From CAYFXE01 sp964347035 (lineage in GTDB: Bacteria > Acidobacteriota > Aminicenantia > Aminicenantales > Aminicenantaceae): a DNA stretch of 13,145 nt. Each line of letters starts with the position of its first letter. Positions within the stretch are counted from its first letter, which is position 1. Shown in pieces: positions 1 to 7,173 of the stretch. The notes below the pieces were generated by a model that saw only the letters and a list, made by a program, of their open reading frames with translations, was not told where the DNA came from and searched no databases. The position numbers and the translations under genes are program-made. Location: contig CAYFXE010000061.1 of assembly GCA_964347035.1 (NCBI GenBank), forward strand, positions 1 through 13,145, given 5' to 3'.

Positions 1-59
1 AGATGAAAACTCGGAATACCCACACATGGATGAATAAAAATTAAGGTCATTTTCTTCAT
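1..59 (-). CDS. N-terminal fragment of a protein, possibly B12-binding radical SAM-like (partial at window edge)
   Basis: Reading the minus strand from the ATG at 59, 19 codons stay open to the window edge and give MKKMTLIFIHPCVGIPSF followed by H. A strong Shine-Dalgarno (TTGAGGAGG) sits about 5 bases upstream of the ATG, which makes this a real start rather than a chance ORF. The hydrophobic strand followed by an HPC-G motif resembles the beginning of cobalamin-binding radical SAM proteins, which often start with a beta strand ending in IHPC-G; this match is from memory of the family and rests on very few residues. No catalytic motif falls within the window. The gene is transcribed away from everything else here, and a candidate sigma-70 promoter lies at 183-212. 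The existence of a coding start is fairly secure; the function is a guess. Confidence 0.55.
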   Translation of the reverse strand, partial: MKKMTLIFIHPCVGIPSFH

Positions 60-95
60 AGTTTTCCTCCTCAAATAATAGATTAGAACTCATTG

Positions 96-119
96 TCTCG
101 ACCTCCCGAGTCGTCGAGA
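96..119. other. Inverted repeat (7-bp arms) in the leader of the left-edge gene
   Basis: TCTCGAC at 96-102 and GTCGAGA at 113-119 are perfect complements around a 10-base loop that itself holds a small CTC/GAG pairing. On the plus strand it is followed by TTCTTTGTTT, a poor T tract. For the minus-strand gene starting at 59 it would lie in the 5' untranslated leader, so a regulatory hairpin or operator is as plausible as a weak plus-strand terminator. Confidence 0.35.
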
Positions 120-182
120 TTCTTTGTTTAACACTAAAGCATTTTTGGTTGTTACGGTCACCCCTTGTCCCTTGCTGGCAAA

Positions 183-212
183 AGAATATCAAATTCAGGG
201 GAATAGAGTCAA
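183..212 (-). promoter_or_regulatory. Candidate sigma-70 promoter for the left-edge gene
   Basis: On the minus strand TTGACT (207-212) and TATTCT (183-188) are separated by 18 bases. This would give a leader of roughly 115 bases before the ATG at 59, including the inverted repeat at 96-119. The -35 matches 5 of 6 consensus positions and the -10 matches 4 of 6. The region is AT-rich, so a chance match is possible. Confidence 0.35.
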
Positions 213-325
213 CTCGTATATGTCCGAAATTTATTGTTCATATTAGAGCGGGGATTATTTTGTGATGATGGATCAATTGGGGAGAATAGGTGTATTTAAT
301 AAGGCCTAAATAGATTACCTCTTAT

Positions 326-451
326 TACTATGAGTAAAGGTATGATCCACATCGCTCCGATGAGCATACCTCCAGGAGGTCTCAATATTTCTAGAATCCT
401 TAAAAGGCAAAGAGCAAGCATGAAACCACCAAACGCAGCAGTAATCCAAGC
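326..451. repeat. 126-bp direct repeat, copy A (fragment of a membrane-protein gene)
   Basis: Identical to 11906-12031 in the same orientation except for one base (A at 440, G at 12020). Identity stops sharply at both ends. Translated on the minus strand it encodes a hydrophobic stretch (AWITAAFGGFMLALCLL, then a GGMLIGAMWIIPLLIV segment), the same reading frame as in the broken gene at 11699-12082. In this copy the frame is closed by TGA just upstream and runs into a stop about 10 codons after the repeat, so it is a non-functional gene fragment. It lies beside an IS3-like remnant, which may be how the duplication arose. Confidence 0.85.
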
Positions 452-537
452 TGTTCTTTTTCAGAAGAATTTGAACAACTTGTGATATTTCCTAAGCTAT
501 GGTTTGCGTAGACATAAAACCAAGCGAGGAGATATCA

Positions 538-678
538 ATGAGGACCAAAAAGAAGCAATCACCCGAATCCATTGTGAGGGAGATCATGCGCAAAACCCGC
601 TGTAAATTCACTGCGGATGAGAGGGACCAGGGCTGTTCCCGTACCTGCCTTCTCAGATGCAGGAATGAAGAGGTGTAG
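538..678 (+). pseudogene. Truncated IS3-family transposase OrfA-like remnant (46 codons)
   Basis: ATG at 538 follows a good ribosome-binding site (GAGGAG, 7 bases upstream) and is open to TAG at 676-678. The first 29 or so residues, including SPESIVREIMRKTRCKFTADE, resemble the start of IS3-family OrfA proteins, which typically carry a basic stretch ending in MRKTRRKFSAEEK before the helix-turn-helix. After residue 29 the similarity is lost (RDQGCSRTCLLRCRNEEV) and no helix-turn-helix is present. The normal protein is about 100 residues and is followed by a larger OrfB, which is missing; the next gene ends only 13 bases beyond the TAG. I read it as a decayed insertion-sequence left end. Alternatively it could be an unrelated small Cys-rich basic peptide, since the start signals look intact. 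The family match is from memory. Confidence 0.45.
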
Positions 679-690
679 GATTGCGCTGGG

Positions 691-2610
691 TTACTTATGT
701 ATGATCTTTCTTAATTTTTCTGCCAGTTCAGGGTTTAGGTTTCTCAGAGTTTTGTATTCTTCGTTGGCGCTGAATCGATCGCCGACAACGTAGTAAGCCA
801 AAGCCACATTATAGTGAGCCAAGGCATAATCGGGCTTGAGTTCCAGAGTCCTCTGGAGGGGTTTGATGGCCTGTTCGTATTTTTTAAGCTGGAGGTATCC
901 AACACCGATGTTGTAGTGAGCATCCGGATTATCCGGCTGAAGTTCAGCAAACTTGCTGAAGGCCTGGATAGCATCGGCAAATTTTTTCTGCTTGAAATAC
1001 ACTAGACCGATGTTGTAAAGCGCGGGATGAAAATCCGGCTTGAGTGATAAGACTTTCTGGAAGGCCTCCAGCGCATGAGCATGATCGTTGGCCTTGGAAT
1101 AAACAATGCCAAGATTGTAGTAATCGTTGTGGTTATCTGGAGATCGACTGATGATTTCTTGGCAGATAGCGATCGCTTCTTGATACTGACCCGCCTTATC
1201 ATACAGGCGGAAGAGGAGTCCATAATAGGCCTTGGCATCCTTCGGGTTGAGTTCGATCAGTTTTCTGTATAGAGGGACAGCTTGATCAATCTGTCCAGAC
1301 ATATCGTAGGAGTAGGCTAAATTGTAGATCGCCTTGAGGTCAGAAGGGTTGGATTTTATCACTTCCTTAAATGCTGTGATGGCCTGATCGTAGCGTTGCA
1401 TCTTCAAGTAGACGCTTCCCAATTGATTGTATCCCGTCCAGGCCGGGCCGGGGTTTATCTGGATGAACTGCTGGTAGGCCTTGGTTGCGTTTTCCCATTG
1501 TTCCAGGTTCTGGTAGGCAAGCCCGAGGTTATAAAAGGCATCGGGAAATCTAGGGTTGGAGGATGTGCATCTGATAAGCGCGGAAACCGCCTGCTGGTGT
1601 TGGTTGAGCCTGAGATGGGCTGTTCCCAGACCGAAAGACGCTTGGTAGTCGTTCGGGTTCAAGCCGAGAGCTTTCTGGTAAGCTTCGATGGCTTTTTCGA
1701 ATTGAGTCTGTTTGTTGTATATCGCGCCTAACTGAGAATAGGCATAAGGATTGTTGGGATTAAAACGGACGGATTCCTCAAAGTCGTGGGCGGCGTTTTT
1801 GTAATTTTCGGTCATGACGTAGGCCATCCCCCTTAAGTAGAGGCCTTCACTGGAGCTGAAGAAATCTTCGTGGGTGAATTTGGAGAGCGGTGTCACTTTG
1901 TCTTTTTTGATCAAAGGAAGAGCATAAGAGGCGGGAAGAAAGAGACTGGAATTATCGGTTAGATAAGAGGCAATACCCACCACCTCTCCCTCAGCGTTGA
2001 AAAACGGGGAACCACTCAGTTCAGAAGAAAGAGGAAGGTTGATTTGAGCCAATTTCTGTGTTTCCCTGAGATCTTTCAGTCCTGTGATGGCCCCTTCTGC
2101 AAGGGATTCTTCATCGGCCACGATAAAAACCTTATGGCCGAGTTCAAACTGGTCAGAGGAGGAGACCGAGGAAGCTGGATGGCCTTTTTTTTCGATTTTG
2201 ATCAGAGCAAAATCCAGGCTTTTGTCGATGGTTACAATACCTTCCACATCAACCCATTTTCCTTTCGATCTTTTCTTTTTCTGTTCAACTCCAGTTCTTT
2301 CATACCCGGGATAAAAGACATCGTCCCATTCCACCTTTTTTGAGATTTTTTCTGATGTGAGATGCACCCTGGCGGAATGAGCCTGTGAGATGAGGTGGTA
2401 ATTGGTCAAGACGAGTCCATCCGAAGAGACGATGACTCCCTTCCCCTGGCCGAGTTCTTTTTTGCTGGCATCGTAGACGACTATCGTGACCACGGCCTGG
2501 TTGCTGGATTTAAGAACATCGGAAATGTCTTCTTGTTGACTTAAGCTAGGGTGGGAAAATAAAAGTATGACAGCGGTTATAAGGATAAATAGACTTAATT
2601 TTCTCCCCAT
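691..2610 (-). CDS. Exported trypsin-like (HtrA/Do-type) serine protease with C-terminal TPR array
   Basis: A 639-residue protein. Residues 1-25 form a signal peptide (basic start, hydrophobic core, cut near SLSQQ), so it acts in the periplasm or outside. Residues about 30-235 form an S1C trypsin-like domain: catalytic His72 in TNYHLI, Asp133 in LDFALIKIE, Ser199 in LSGSPFFN, and the following GEVVGIAS strand. The residues before the serine are SEL rather than the usual GN, so the oxyanion-hole loop is altered. Residues about 256-636 contain around 11 tandem 34-residue TPRs with repeated N-P endings, giving a long protein-binding solenoid in place of the PDZ domains usual in HtrA/DegP. The start is fixed by AGGAGGGAG just upstream of ATG 2610 and a promoter at 2640-2668. 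Divergent from the TPR gene at 2797. Likely role: cleavage or chaperoning of envelope proteins recruited by the TPRs; the substrate is unknown. Confidence 0.88.
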   Translation of the reverse strand: MGRKLSLFILITAVILLFSHPSLSQQEDISDVLKSSNQAVVTIVVYDASKKELGQGKGVIVSSDGLVLTNYHLISQAHSARVHLTSEKISKKVEWDDVFYPGYERTGVEQKKKRSKGKWVDVEGIVTIDKSLDFALIKIEKKGHPASSVSSSDQFELGHKVFIVADEESLAEGAITGLKDLRETQKLAQINLPLSSELSGSPFFNAEGEVVGIASYLTDNSSLFLPASYALPLIKKDKVTPLSKFTHEDFFSSSEGLYLRGMAYVMTENYKNAAHDFEESVRFNPNNPYAYSQLGAIYNKQTQFEKAIEAYQKALGLNPNDYQASFGLGTAHLRLNQHQQAVSALIRCTSSNPRFPDAFYNLGLAYQNLEQWENATKAYQQFIQINPGPAWTGYNQLGSVYLKMQRYDQAITAFKEVIKSNPSDLKAIYNLAYSYDMSGQIDQAVPLYRKLIELNPKDAKAYYGLLFRLYDKAGQYQEAIAICQEIISRSPDNHNDYYNLGIVYSKANDHAHALEAFQKVLSLKPDFHPALYNIGLVYFKQKKFADAIQAFSKFAELQPDNPDAHYNIGVGYLQLKKYEQAIKPLQRTLELKPDYALAHYNVALAYYVVGDRFSANEEYKTLRNLNPELAEKLRKIIHK

Positions 2611-2639
2611 TTCTCCCTCCTGAATCCGAATATGTCTAG

Positions 2640-2668
2640 AATTTATCTCTCATCAACACAAATGTCAA
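2640..2668 (-). promoter_or_regulatory. Sigma-70-type promoter of the protease-TPR gene
   Basis: On the minus strand a perfect TTGACA (2663-2668) is separated by exactly 17 bases from TAAATT (2640-2645). The predicted transcript would start near 2633 and have a leader of about 20 bases carrying the AGGAGGGAG ribosome site before ATG 2610. Confidence 0.6.
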
Positions 2669-2796
2669 ATATCTCATCGGCCTGAATCATACTTTCTCTT
2701 CCTTCTCCTTCAAAGAACGAACCATATTGATTTTTCAGGCAAAAACAGTGAGAATAATTAAATGACACCCAGAAAAAGCATCCGAGAAGGGAAGAA

Positions 2797-3615
2797 ATGA
2801 ATACGAAAAGAAAGCCTATGGTTATTCTGTCTGTGTTGGTCATCATGGTCTTTTTAGCAACAAACCTAACGTATGGACAAAAAGACTACACCCAGGAAGA
2901 GAAGAGACTTTTCCAGAGATTCAAGATCGCCAACAAGCATTTTGAAAATGGGAAGGCCCATTTCCTGAAGGAAGACTACAAAAAAGCAGAGAAGGAATTG
3001 ATGAAATGCCTGGAGAAAATGCCCGAACATTCCGGGGCCTGTTTTTTCCTCTCTCAAATTTCTTATAACAGAGGAAAGCCGGAAACAGCCTTAAAGCAGA
3101 TCGAAAAAGCCAAGGAAAATTTTGCTTCCATGGATAGGATCAGAGCCAACCTGCAGCAGTTGGTTATCCTTGAACTCCAAGAACAGAAAGCAGCCAAGGA
3201 GGAAAGATTATTTGAATTAAAGACTTCAATGAGCAGCGGGAATTTAACAGCCGAACAACGATCCAGGGTACAGGCACGAATCGGGAGCATGGAGGCGGAT
3301 ATCGGAGTCATCAATTCTCAGTTGAGCAATCCAGTGCCTGAGTCACAAGAAATTCCCGCCGATTACTTTTATCTTCACGGCAATGTCCTGTTCAAGATGA
3401 AAAAGTTCCAGGAAGCATTTGCTCAGTATACGGAAGCGATCAGGATAAATCCTCAATACGGAGATGCTTACAATAACCTTGCCAATTTATATTATACGTC
3501 AAAGCAATACCAAAAAGCCTTGGATTGCCTGAATCAGGCTAGGGATAACGGCGCGAAGATAAATCCAGAATTCAGAAAAGCCGTTTTAAAAGCAATCGGT
3601 AGAGACCGAGATTGA
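2797..3615 (+). CDS. Exported TPR / coiled-coil protein of unknown function
   Basis: A 272-residue protein with an N-terminal signal peptide (MNTKRKPMVILSVLVIMVFL, cut near TYGQ), so periplasmic or secreted; no lipobox cysteine is seen. TPR-like repeats occupy about residues 43-110, then a charged, Glu/Lys/Gln-rich helical stretch with coiled-coil character covers about 112-178, and two further clear TPRs fall at 187-220 and 221-254. No catalytic motif is visible, so it is probably an adaptor or scaffold. The ATG at 2797 is preceded by AGAAGGGAAG, a moderate ribosome site. It is divergent from the protease-TPR gene across 186 bases and co-directional with the TonB receptor, but a 305-base gap with its own sigma-54-like promoter separates them. 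I do not recognise a specific family beyond TPR. Confidence 0.8.
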   Translation: MNTKRKPMVILSVLVIMVFLATNLTYGQKDYTQEEKRLFQRFKIANKHFENGKAHFLKEDYKKAEKELMKCLEKMPEHSGACFFLSQISYNRGKPETALKQIEKAKENFASMDRIRANLQQLVILELQEQKAAKEERLFELKTSMSSGNLTAEQRSRVQARIGSMEADIGVINSQLSNPVPESQEIPADYFYLHGNVLFKMKKFQEAFAQYTEAIRINPQYGDAYNNLANLYYTSKQYQKALDCLNQARDNGAKINPEFRKAVLKAIGRDRD

Positions 3616-3723
3616 TTCATAATTTTGGATTGAATTCAAAAAATTGGATTTTTTAGAGTCACCCACCTTTTATAAAATTATTCTAAACATCTGATAATAA
3701 AAGAATTATTTAAATGGCAGGAA

Positions 3724-3740
3724 TTGGCATGAAGATTGCA
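3724..3740 (+). promoter_or_regulatory. Sigma-54 (RpoN) type -24/-12 promoter for the TonB receptor gene
   Basis: TTGGCATGAAGATTGCA matches the sigma-54 consensus TTGGCACG-N4-TTGCA with only one conserved-position difference. The invariant GG (3726-3727) and GC (3738-3739) have exactly 10 bases between them, as required. Transcription would begin near 3751, leaving a leader of about 170 bases before ATG 3921. Sigma-54 promoters need an enhancer-binding activator; none is encoded here. The AT-rich stretch 3661-3720 upstream could hold its site, but I see no clear dyad. The remainder of 3616-3920 is AT-rich and shows no gene. Confidence 0.6.
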
Positions 3741-3846
3741 TAAATATGATGTATTTTATTATGTCGATAAATATAATATAAATAGTAATAATTTTTCAAA
3801 AACTGGAGGTGAAACACAGGAGTACCTAAAATTTGAAAGGTTAGGG

Positions 3847-3882
3847 ATGAGAGTGAAATTGCTTCACTCTCGGGTTAGGTAA
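3847..3882 (+). other. Leader hairpin overlapping an 11-codon mini-ORF upstream of the TonB receptor
   Basis: GAGAGTGAA (3849-3857) and TTCACTCTC (3863-3871) form a perfect 9-bp stem with a 5-base loop, flanked by GGTTAGGG (3839-3846) and GGTTAGG (3873-3879) as a direct repeat. No T tract follows, so it is not an intrinsic terminator. The same bases encode a mini-ORF, ATG 3847 to TAA 3882 (MRVKLLHSRVR), with an AAGG just upstream. Located in the transcribed leader, it could be an RNA-level control element, an mRNA stabiliser, or an operator dyad. Confidence 0.45.
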
Positions 3883-3920
3883 ATTTTCTCTCAGATTCTG
3901 GGAGATAAAAAGGAGTTACA

Positions 3921-6900
3921 ATGAAAAAGCTATTAACTGTTTTGGGATCTATCCTCATCCTCACGTTGAGCTTTTCTTATGCCCAAGAGATGACAGGAAA
4001 GTTGGCCGGTGTTGTCGTTGATGAAGAAGGAGTTCCTCTACCTGGCGTATCGATTTTGGCTGAGAGTCCAAGCTTGATGGGAAAGGCCTCCGCAGTCACA
4101 GATGAAATGGGTCGATTTCGATTGGTCAATCTTCAGCCAGGGACATACACTGTGACGTTCTCGCTTTCGGGGTTTAATACCCTGAAAAGACAGGGAATCA
4201 TTGTCCGTGTCGGAAGCACCTTTGATCTTAGAGAGACCCTGAAGGTCGCCACATTAGAAGAAGAAGTCACCGTCATCGGTGAATCTCCGGTGGTCGACAT
4301 CAAGAAAAGCGGCACAACGTTTGAAATCTCGAAAGAGATGTTCACCAAGCTCCCCAAAGGAAGAAATTTCACGTCCATGGTCACGATCGCCTCAGGAGTC
4401 AACGATGAGCTTGATCTTGATGGCATCTCGATGGACGGAGCCAGCAGTTCAGAAAACATGTTCTTCGTGGATGGTGTGAATACCACGGACATGTACACCG
4501 GTGACCCGGCTCAGCAGGTTGTGTTCGAGTTTATCGACGAAGTTCAGGTTAAATCCAGTGGTTACGAAGCCGAGCACGGCGGATCGATGGGCGGTGTGAT
4601 CAACGTCATCACCCGCGCCGGAGGAAATGAGTTTCATGGCGAAATTCTAGGCTATTACAACGGAAGCAGGACAGACGCCACTCCCAGGGATGCCCTCCGA
4701 ATCAATCCTCTAGATGACACTGTTGCCGAGTATATTCCGTACGGAGACACGTGGGTTGAGAATGAAAGCTACAAAGAAGATAACTGGCACCGGTATGAGT
4801 TCGGGTTTGGTATTGGCGGCTATATCATCAAAGACAGGCTCTGGTTTTTCGGTAGTTATCTCCCCACAAGAATTACCAGAGAAAGAGATGGTCATTTTCT
4901 TTCAGATCGTTCCGCAGATGCCACTTTCAAACGAACTGATAAGTGGGACCGCGCCTCAGCCAAACTCACGGCTCAACCTCTTGCTGCACTCCGGTTGAGC
5001 GCCAGTTTCGCGATGGACCCCAATAGTTATGATGGGGGTTTGCCACGGCAAGACGGAGCAAGCAATCCGGAATGGGATTGGGAGGAAGAGGGCTACGAGT
5101 ATCCAGGTATTACCCTCGCTGGAAGAGCCGACTACATTGCCAGCGACAACCTCTTCTTCAGTGCCACCGGCGGATTTTTCCGGACCAACACGAGACAGCT
5201 ACTAGGAGTGAAGGAACCACGCTGGTATCACATGAGATCCAACGCCAACATTCCAGGAATGCCCGCCGATTTAGTCAGAGCTAAATACTTTTACAATTTT
5301 GGCTATTACGACGGCTTCCAGACTAAAAGGAACATTCTGGACAGAACGACGGCCACTCTCGACGGGACGTTTTACGTCGATCTGGGCGGTGAACACGTCT
5401 GGAAAGCAGGTGTCCAGTTCGAACGCATCCACCAGGATGTGGATAATGCGTATGCATTAACCTACTACCGTCTGTATTGGGGGGATGAATATCATTCGCC
5501 CAACTTGGGTACTGTTGACACAACTTTCGGCTACCTAGAAGCACGGTGGCCTTTCGGCGTGTTGGCCGAAATCCACAGCGACCGCTGGGCTATGTTCTTA
5601 CAGGACAGCTGGACAGTCGGCAACAAGCTGACGTTGAACTTCGGTGTTCGACTGGAAAGAGAAGATATCCCCTCCTTTGCCGACGAGGAGCAGATAAGAC
5701 TGGCTGCCGAGAGAGGTGTGGATGTATCTAAGCCTCCGGTGAGTTTTGATTTCTTCGAGAAGATGGCTCCCCGGTTTGGATTCGCTTACGATGTTTTTGG
5801 TGACGCTTCTCTTAAGGTCTTCGGAAGCGTCGGGATGTACTACGATGTCATGAAGCTCGAGATGGCCGAAGGTTCTTACGGTGGTTTTAAATGGCTGTCA
5901 AGCTACTATGATATTACCACAGTCGATTGGACAACGTTCGGACATTTCGACCACCCGGTGACTGACGGAAGTTTCCTGCCCTATTTCGAGACCCTGAACT
6001 GGCGTATTCCTTCCTATGAAACGACTCAACCGGATACAGGCGAAGAAGCGTTGAAACCCTACAGCAAGATCGAGTACACATTCGGAATCCAGAAGAGGCT
6101 CAAAGAGGATATTTCACTGACGGCCCGTTTTCTCCACAACCGGATTCTCTGGGCCATCGAGGATATCGGCGTTCAGACTCCTGAGGGAGAGCAGTATTTC
6201 AACGGGAATCCTGGCTCTGACTGGATCAATGATCGCGTCGCTCCAGGATATCCAGCTCAACCCAAGGCACAACGCAGATACTACTCCGTTGATATCGGTC
6301 TCGACAAGCGCTTCTCGAACAACTGGATGGGAGGCGTCCACTACACCTGGAGCTACCTGTGGGGCAACTTTTCTGGTTTAGCCAGCTCGGATGAACAAGG
6401 CCGAAAGTCACCCAATGTTGAGAGATATTTCGATGCCTGGTTCATGCACTACGACCAGAATTTAAACGAGACACTGGGTAAATTGCCCACGGATCGTCCC
6501 CATCAGTTTAAAGTCTACGGTGCTTACACGTTTGACTTTGGATTGACCGCTGGTTTGTCTGCTTTTGGTATGAGTGGATCTCCGAAGAACCTAGAATTCG
6601 AGTTGAACAACATCCAAGGCTATTATCCTGTCGGCCGCGCGACAGAAGGACGAAACTCGTTCCTGTGGAGAGTTGACGCTTACGCAGAGTATAATCTCCA
6701 GCTCACTGACAGATATGCTGTTCAGTTTAACTTAAACGTGACCAATCTGTTTAACACAAGCATCGCCACCCGTATTTTTCCTCTGATAAACCAAGAAGAT
6801 GTCTACATCGATGATGATGAAATTCTGGCTGGTTTTAACTACCTGGATGTTATTGCTGATCATGATGTCTTACGGGATCCCCGCTTCCAGATGGATCAAT

Positions 6901-6950
6901 CCTTCCAAGCACCGATCACTGCCCGAATCGGAATCAAGTTCATCTTCTAA
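3921..6950 (+). CDS. Oar-like TonB-dependent outer-membrane receptor with carboxypeptidase-regulatory-like domain
   Basis: A 1009-residue outer-membrane beta-barrel. Residues 1-21 are a signal peptide (cut near SYAQ). Residues about 26-108 form a carboxypeptidase-regulatory-like beta sandwich (GVVVDEEGVPLPGVSI, then DEMGRFRLVNLQPGTYTV), usual in Bacteroidota/Acidobacteriota receptors. EEEVTVIGESP at 113-123 resembles a TonB box. The plug covers about 125-232 (FFVDGVNTTDMY; EAEHGGSMGGVINVITRAGGNEFHG). The rest is the barrel, ending in ARIGIKFIF with the terminal Phe of a BAM signal. The length is normal for the family. The ATG is fixed by AAGGAG 7 bases upstream. Such receptors import large substrates (oligosaccharides, peptides, metal chelates) using TonB/ExbBD energy; no SusD partner or substrate enzyme is adjacent, so the ligand is unknown. 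Expression is likely sigma-54-dependent, and a strong terminator follows. Confidence 0.93.
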   Translation: MKKLLTVLGSILILTLSFSYAQEMTGKLAGVVVDEEGVPLPGVSILAESPSLMGKASAVTDEMGRFRLVNLQPGTYTVTFSLSGFNTLKRQGIIVRVGSTFDLRETLKVATLEEEVTVIGESPVVDIKKSGTTFEISKEMFTKLPKGRNFTSMVTIASGVNDELDLDGISMDGASSSENMFFVDGVNTTDMYTGDPAQQVVFEFIDEVQVKSSGYEAEHGGSMGGVINVITRAGGNEFHGEILGYYNGSRTDATPRDALRINPLDDTVAEYIPYGDTWVENESYKEDNWHRYEFGFGIGGYIIKDRLWFFGSYLPTRITRERDGHFLSDRSADATFKRTDKWDRASAKLTAQPLAALRLSASFAMDPNSYDGGLPRQDGASNPEWDWEEEGYEYPGITLAGRADYIASDNLFFSATGGFFRTNTRQLLGVKEPRWYHMRSNANIPGMPADLVRAKYFYNFGYYDGFQTKRNILDRTTATLDGTFYVDLGGEHVWKAGVQFERIHQDVDNAYALTYYRLYWGDEYHSPNLGTVDTTFGYLEARWPFGVLAEIHSDRWAMFLQDSWTVGNKLTLNFGVRLEREDIPSFADEEQIRLAAERGVDVSKPPVSFDFFEKMAPRFGFAYDVFGDASLKVFGSVGMYYDVMKLEMAEGSYGGFKWLSSYYDITTVDWTTFGHFDHPVTDGSFLPYFETLNWRIPSYETTQPDTGEEALKPYSKIEYTFGIQKRLKEDISLTARFLHNRILWAIEDIGVQTPEGEQYFNGNPGSDWINDRVAPGYPAQPKAQRRYYSVDIGLDKRFSNNWMGGVHYTWSYLWGNFSGLASSDEQGRKSPNVERYFDAWFMHYDQNLNETLGKLPTDRPHQFKVYGAYTFDFGLTAGLSAFGMSGSPKNLEFELNNIQGYYPVGRATEGRNSFLWRVDAYAEYNLQLTDRYAVQFNLNVTNLFNTSIATRIFPLINQEDVYIDDDEILAGFNYLDVIADHDVLRDPRFQMDQSFQAPITARIGIKFIF

Positions 6951-6975
6951 AGGATTTATTCTAGGCTGAAGTTCA

Positions 6976-7012
6976 AGGGCTCTCTCCCGCAAGGGAGGGA
7001 GCCCTTTTTTTT
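6976..7012 (+). terminator. Rho-independent terminator of the TonB receptor gene
   Basis: AGGGCTCTCTCCC (6976-6988) pairs with GGGAGGGAGCCCT (6993-7005) through 13 positions with one G-T wobble, closed by a GCAA (GNRA) tetraloop and followed by eight T residues (7005-7012). It lies 26 bases after the stop codon. Confidence 0.95.
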
Positions 7013-7019
7013 CCCAGTC

Positions 7020-7158
7020 ATTCCTGCGGAAGCAGGAATCCAGGCATGTTCCCGCGAAGCTTGTACCTGCGAAAGCAGGTAGCAGGTAGCGGGAATTTAA
7101 TCACACACCACGTCATTCCTGCGGAGGGGAATAGATTTCTACATCCGCTGGAATGACG
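7020..7158. repeat. Cluster of REP-like palindromic repeats between convergent genes
   Basis: Several short palindromes of one style are packed together. ATTCCTGC-GGAA-GCAGGAAT is at 7020-7039 and TACCTGC-GAAA-GCAGGTA at 7064-7081, the latter nested inside an outer TTCCCGC (7049-7055) / GCGGGAA (7089-7095) pairing. A long imperfect pair, CGTCATTCCTGCGG (7111-7124) and CCGCTGGAATGACG (7145-7158), has one mismatch. This resembles the widespread intergenic GTCATTCC-type repeats. The last pair lies just past the end of the minus-strand operon and could act as its 3' stabilising or terminating hairpin. Confidence 0.8.
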
Positions 7159-7173
7159 GGAAGGGGAAAATTA

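Noticed and set aside
2727..2755. Promoter for the 2797 gene (TTGATT-17-GAGAAT)
   Set aside because: Both boxes match the consensus at only four of six positions in AT-rich sequence; not distinguishable from chance.
3638..3654. AAAAAAT-TGG-ATTTTTT as a terminator after the 2797-3615 gene
   Set aside because: The stem is made only of A-T pairs and the loop is three bases; too weak to call.
7020..7158. CRISPR array
   Set aside because: The palindromes differ in sequence and spacing, there are no regular spacers and no cas genes; they fit REP-like elements.
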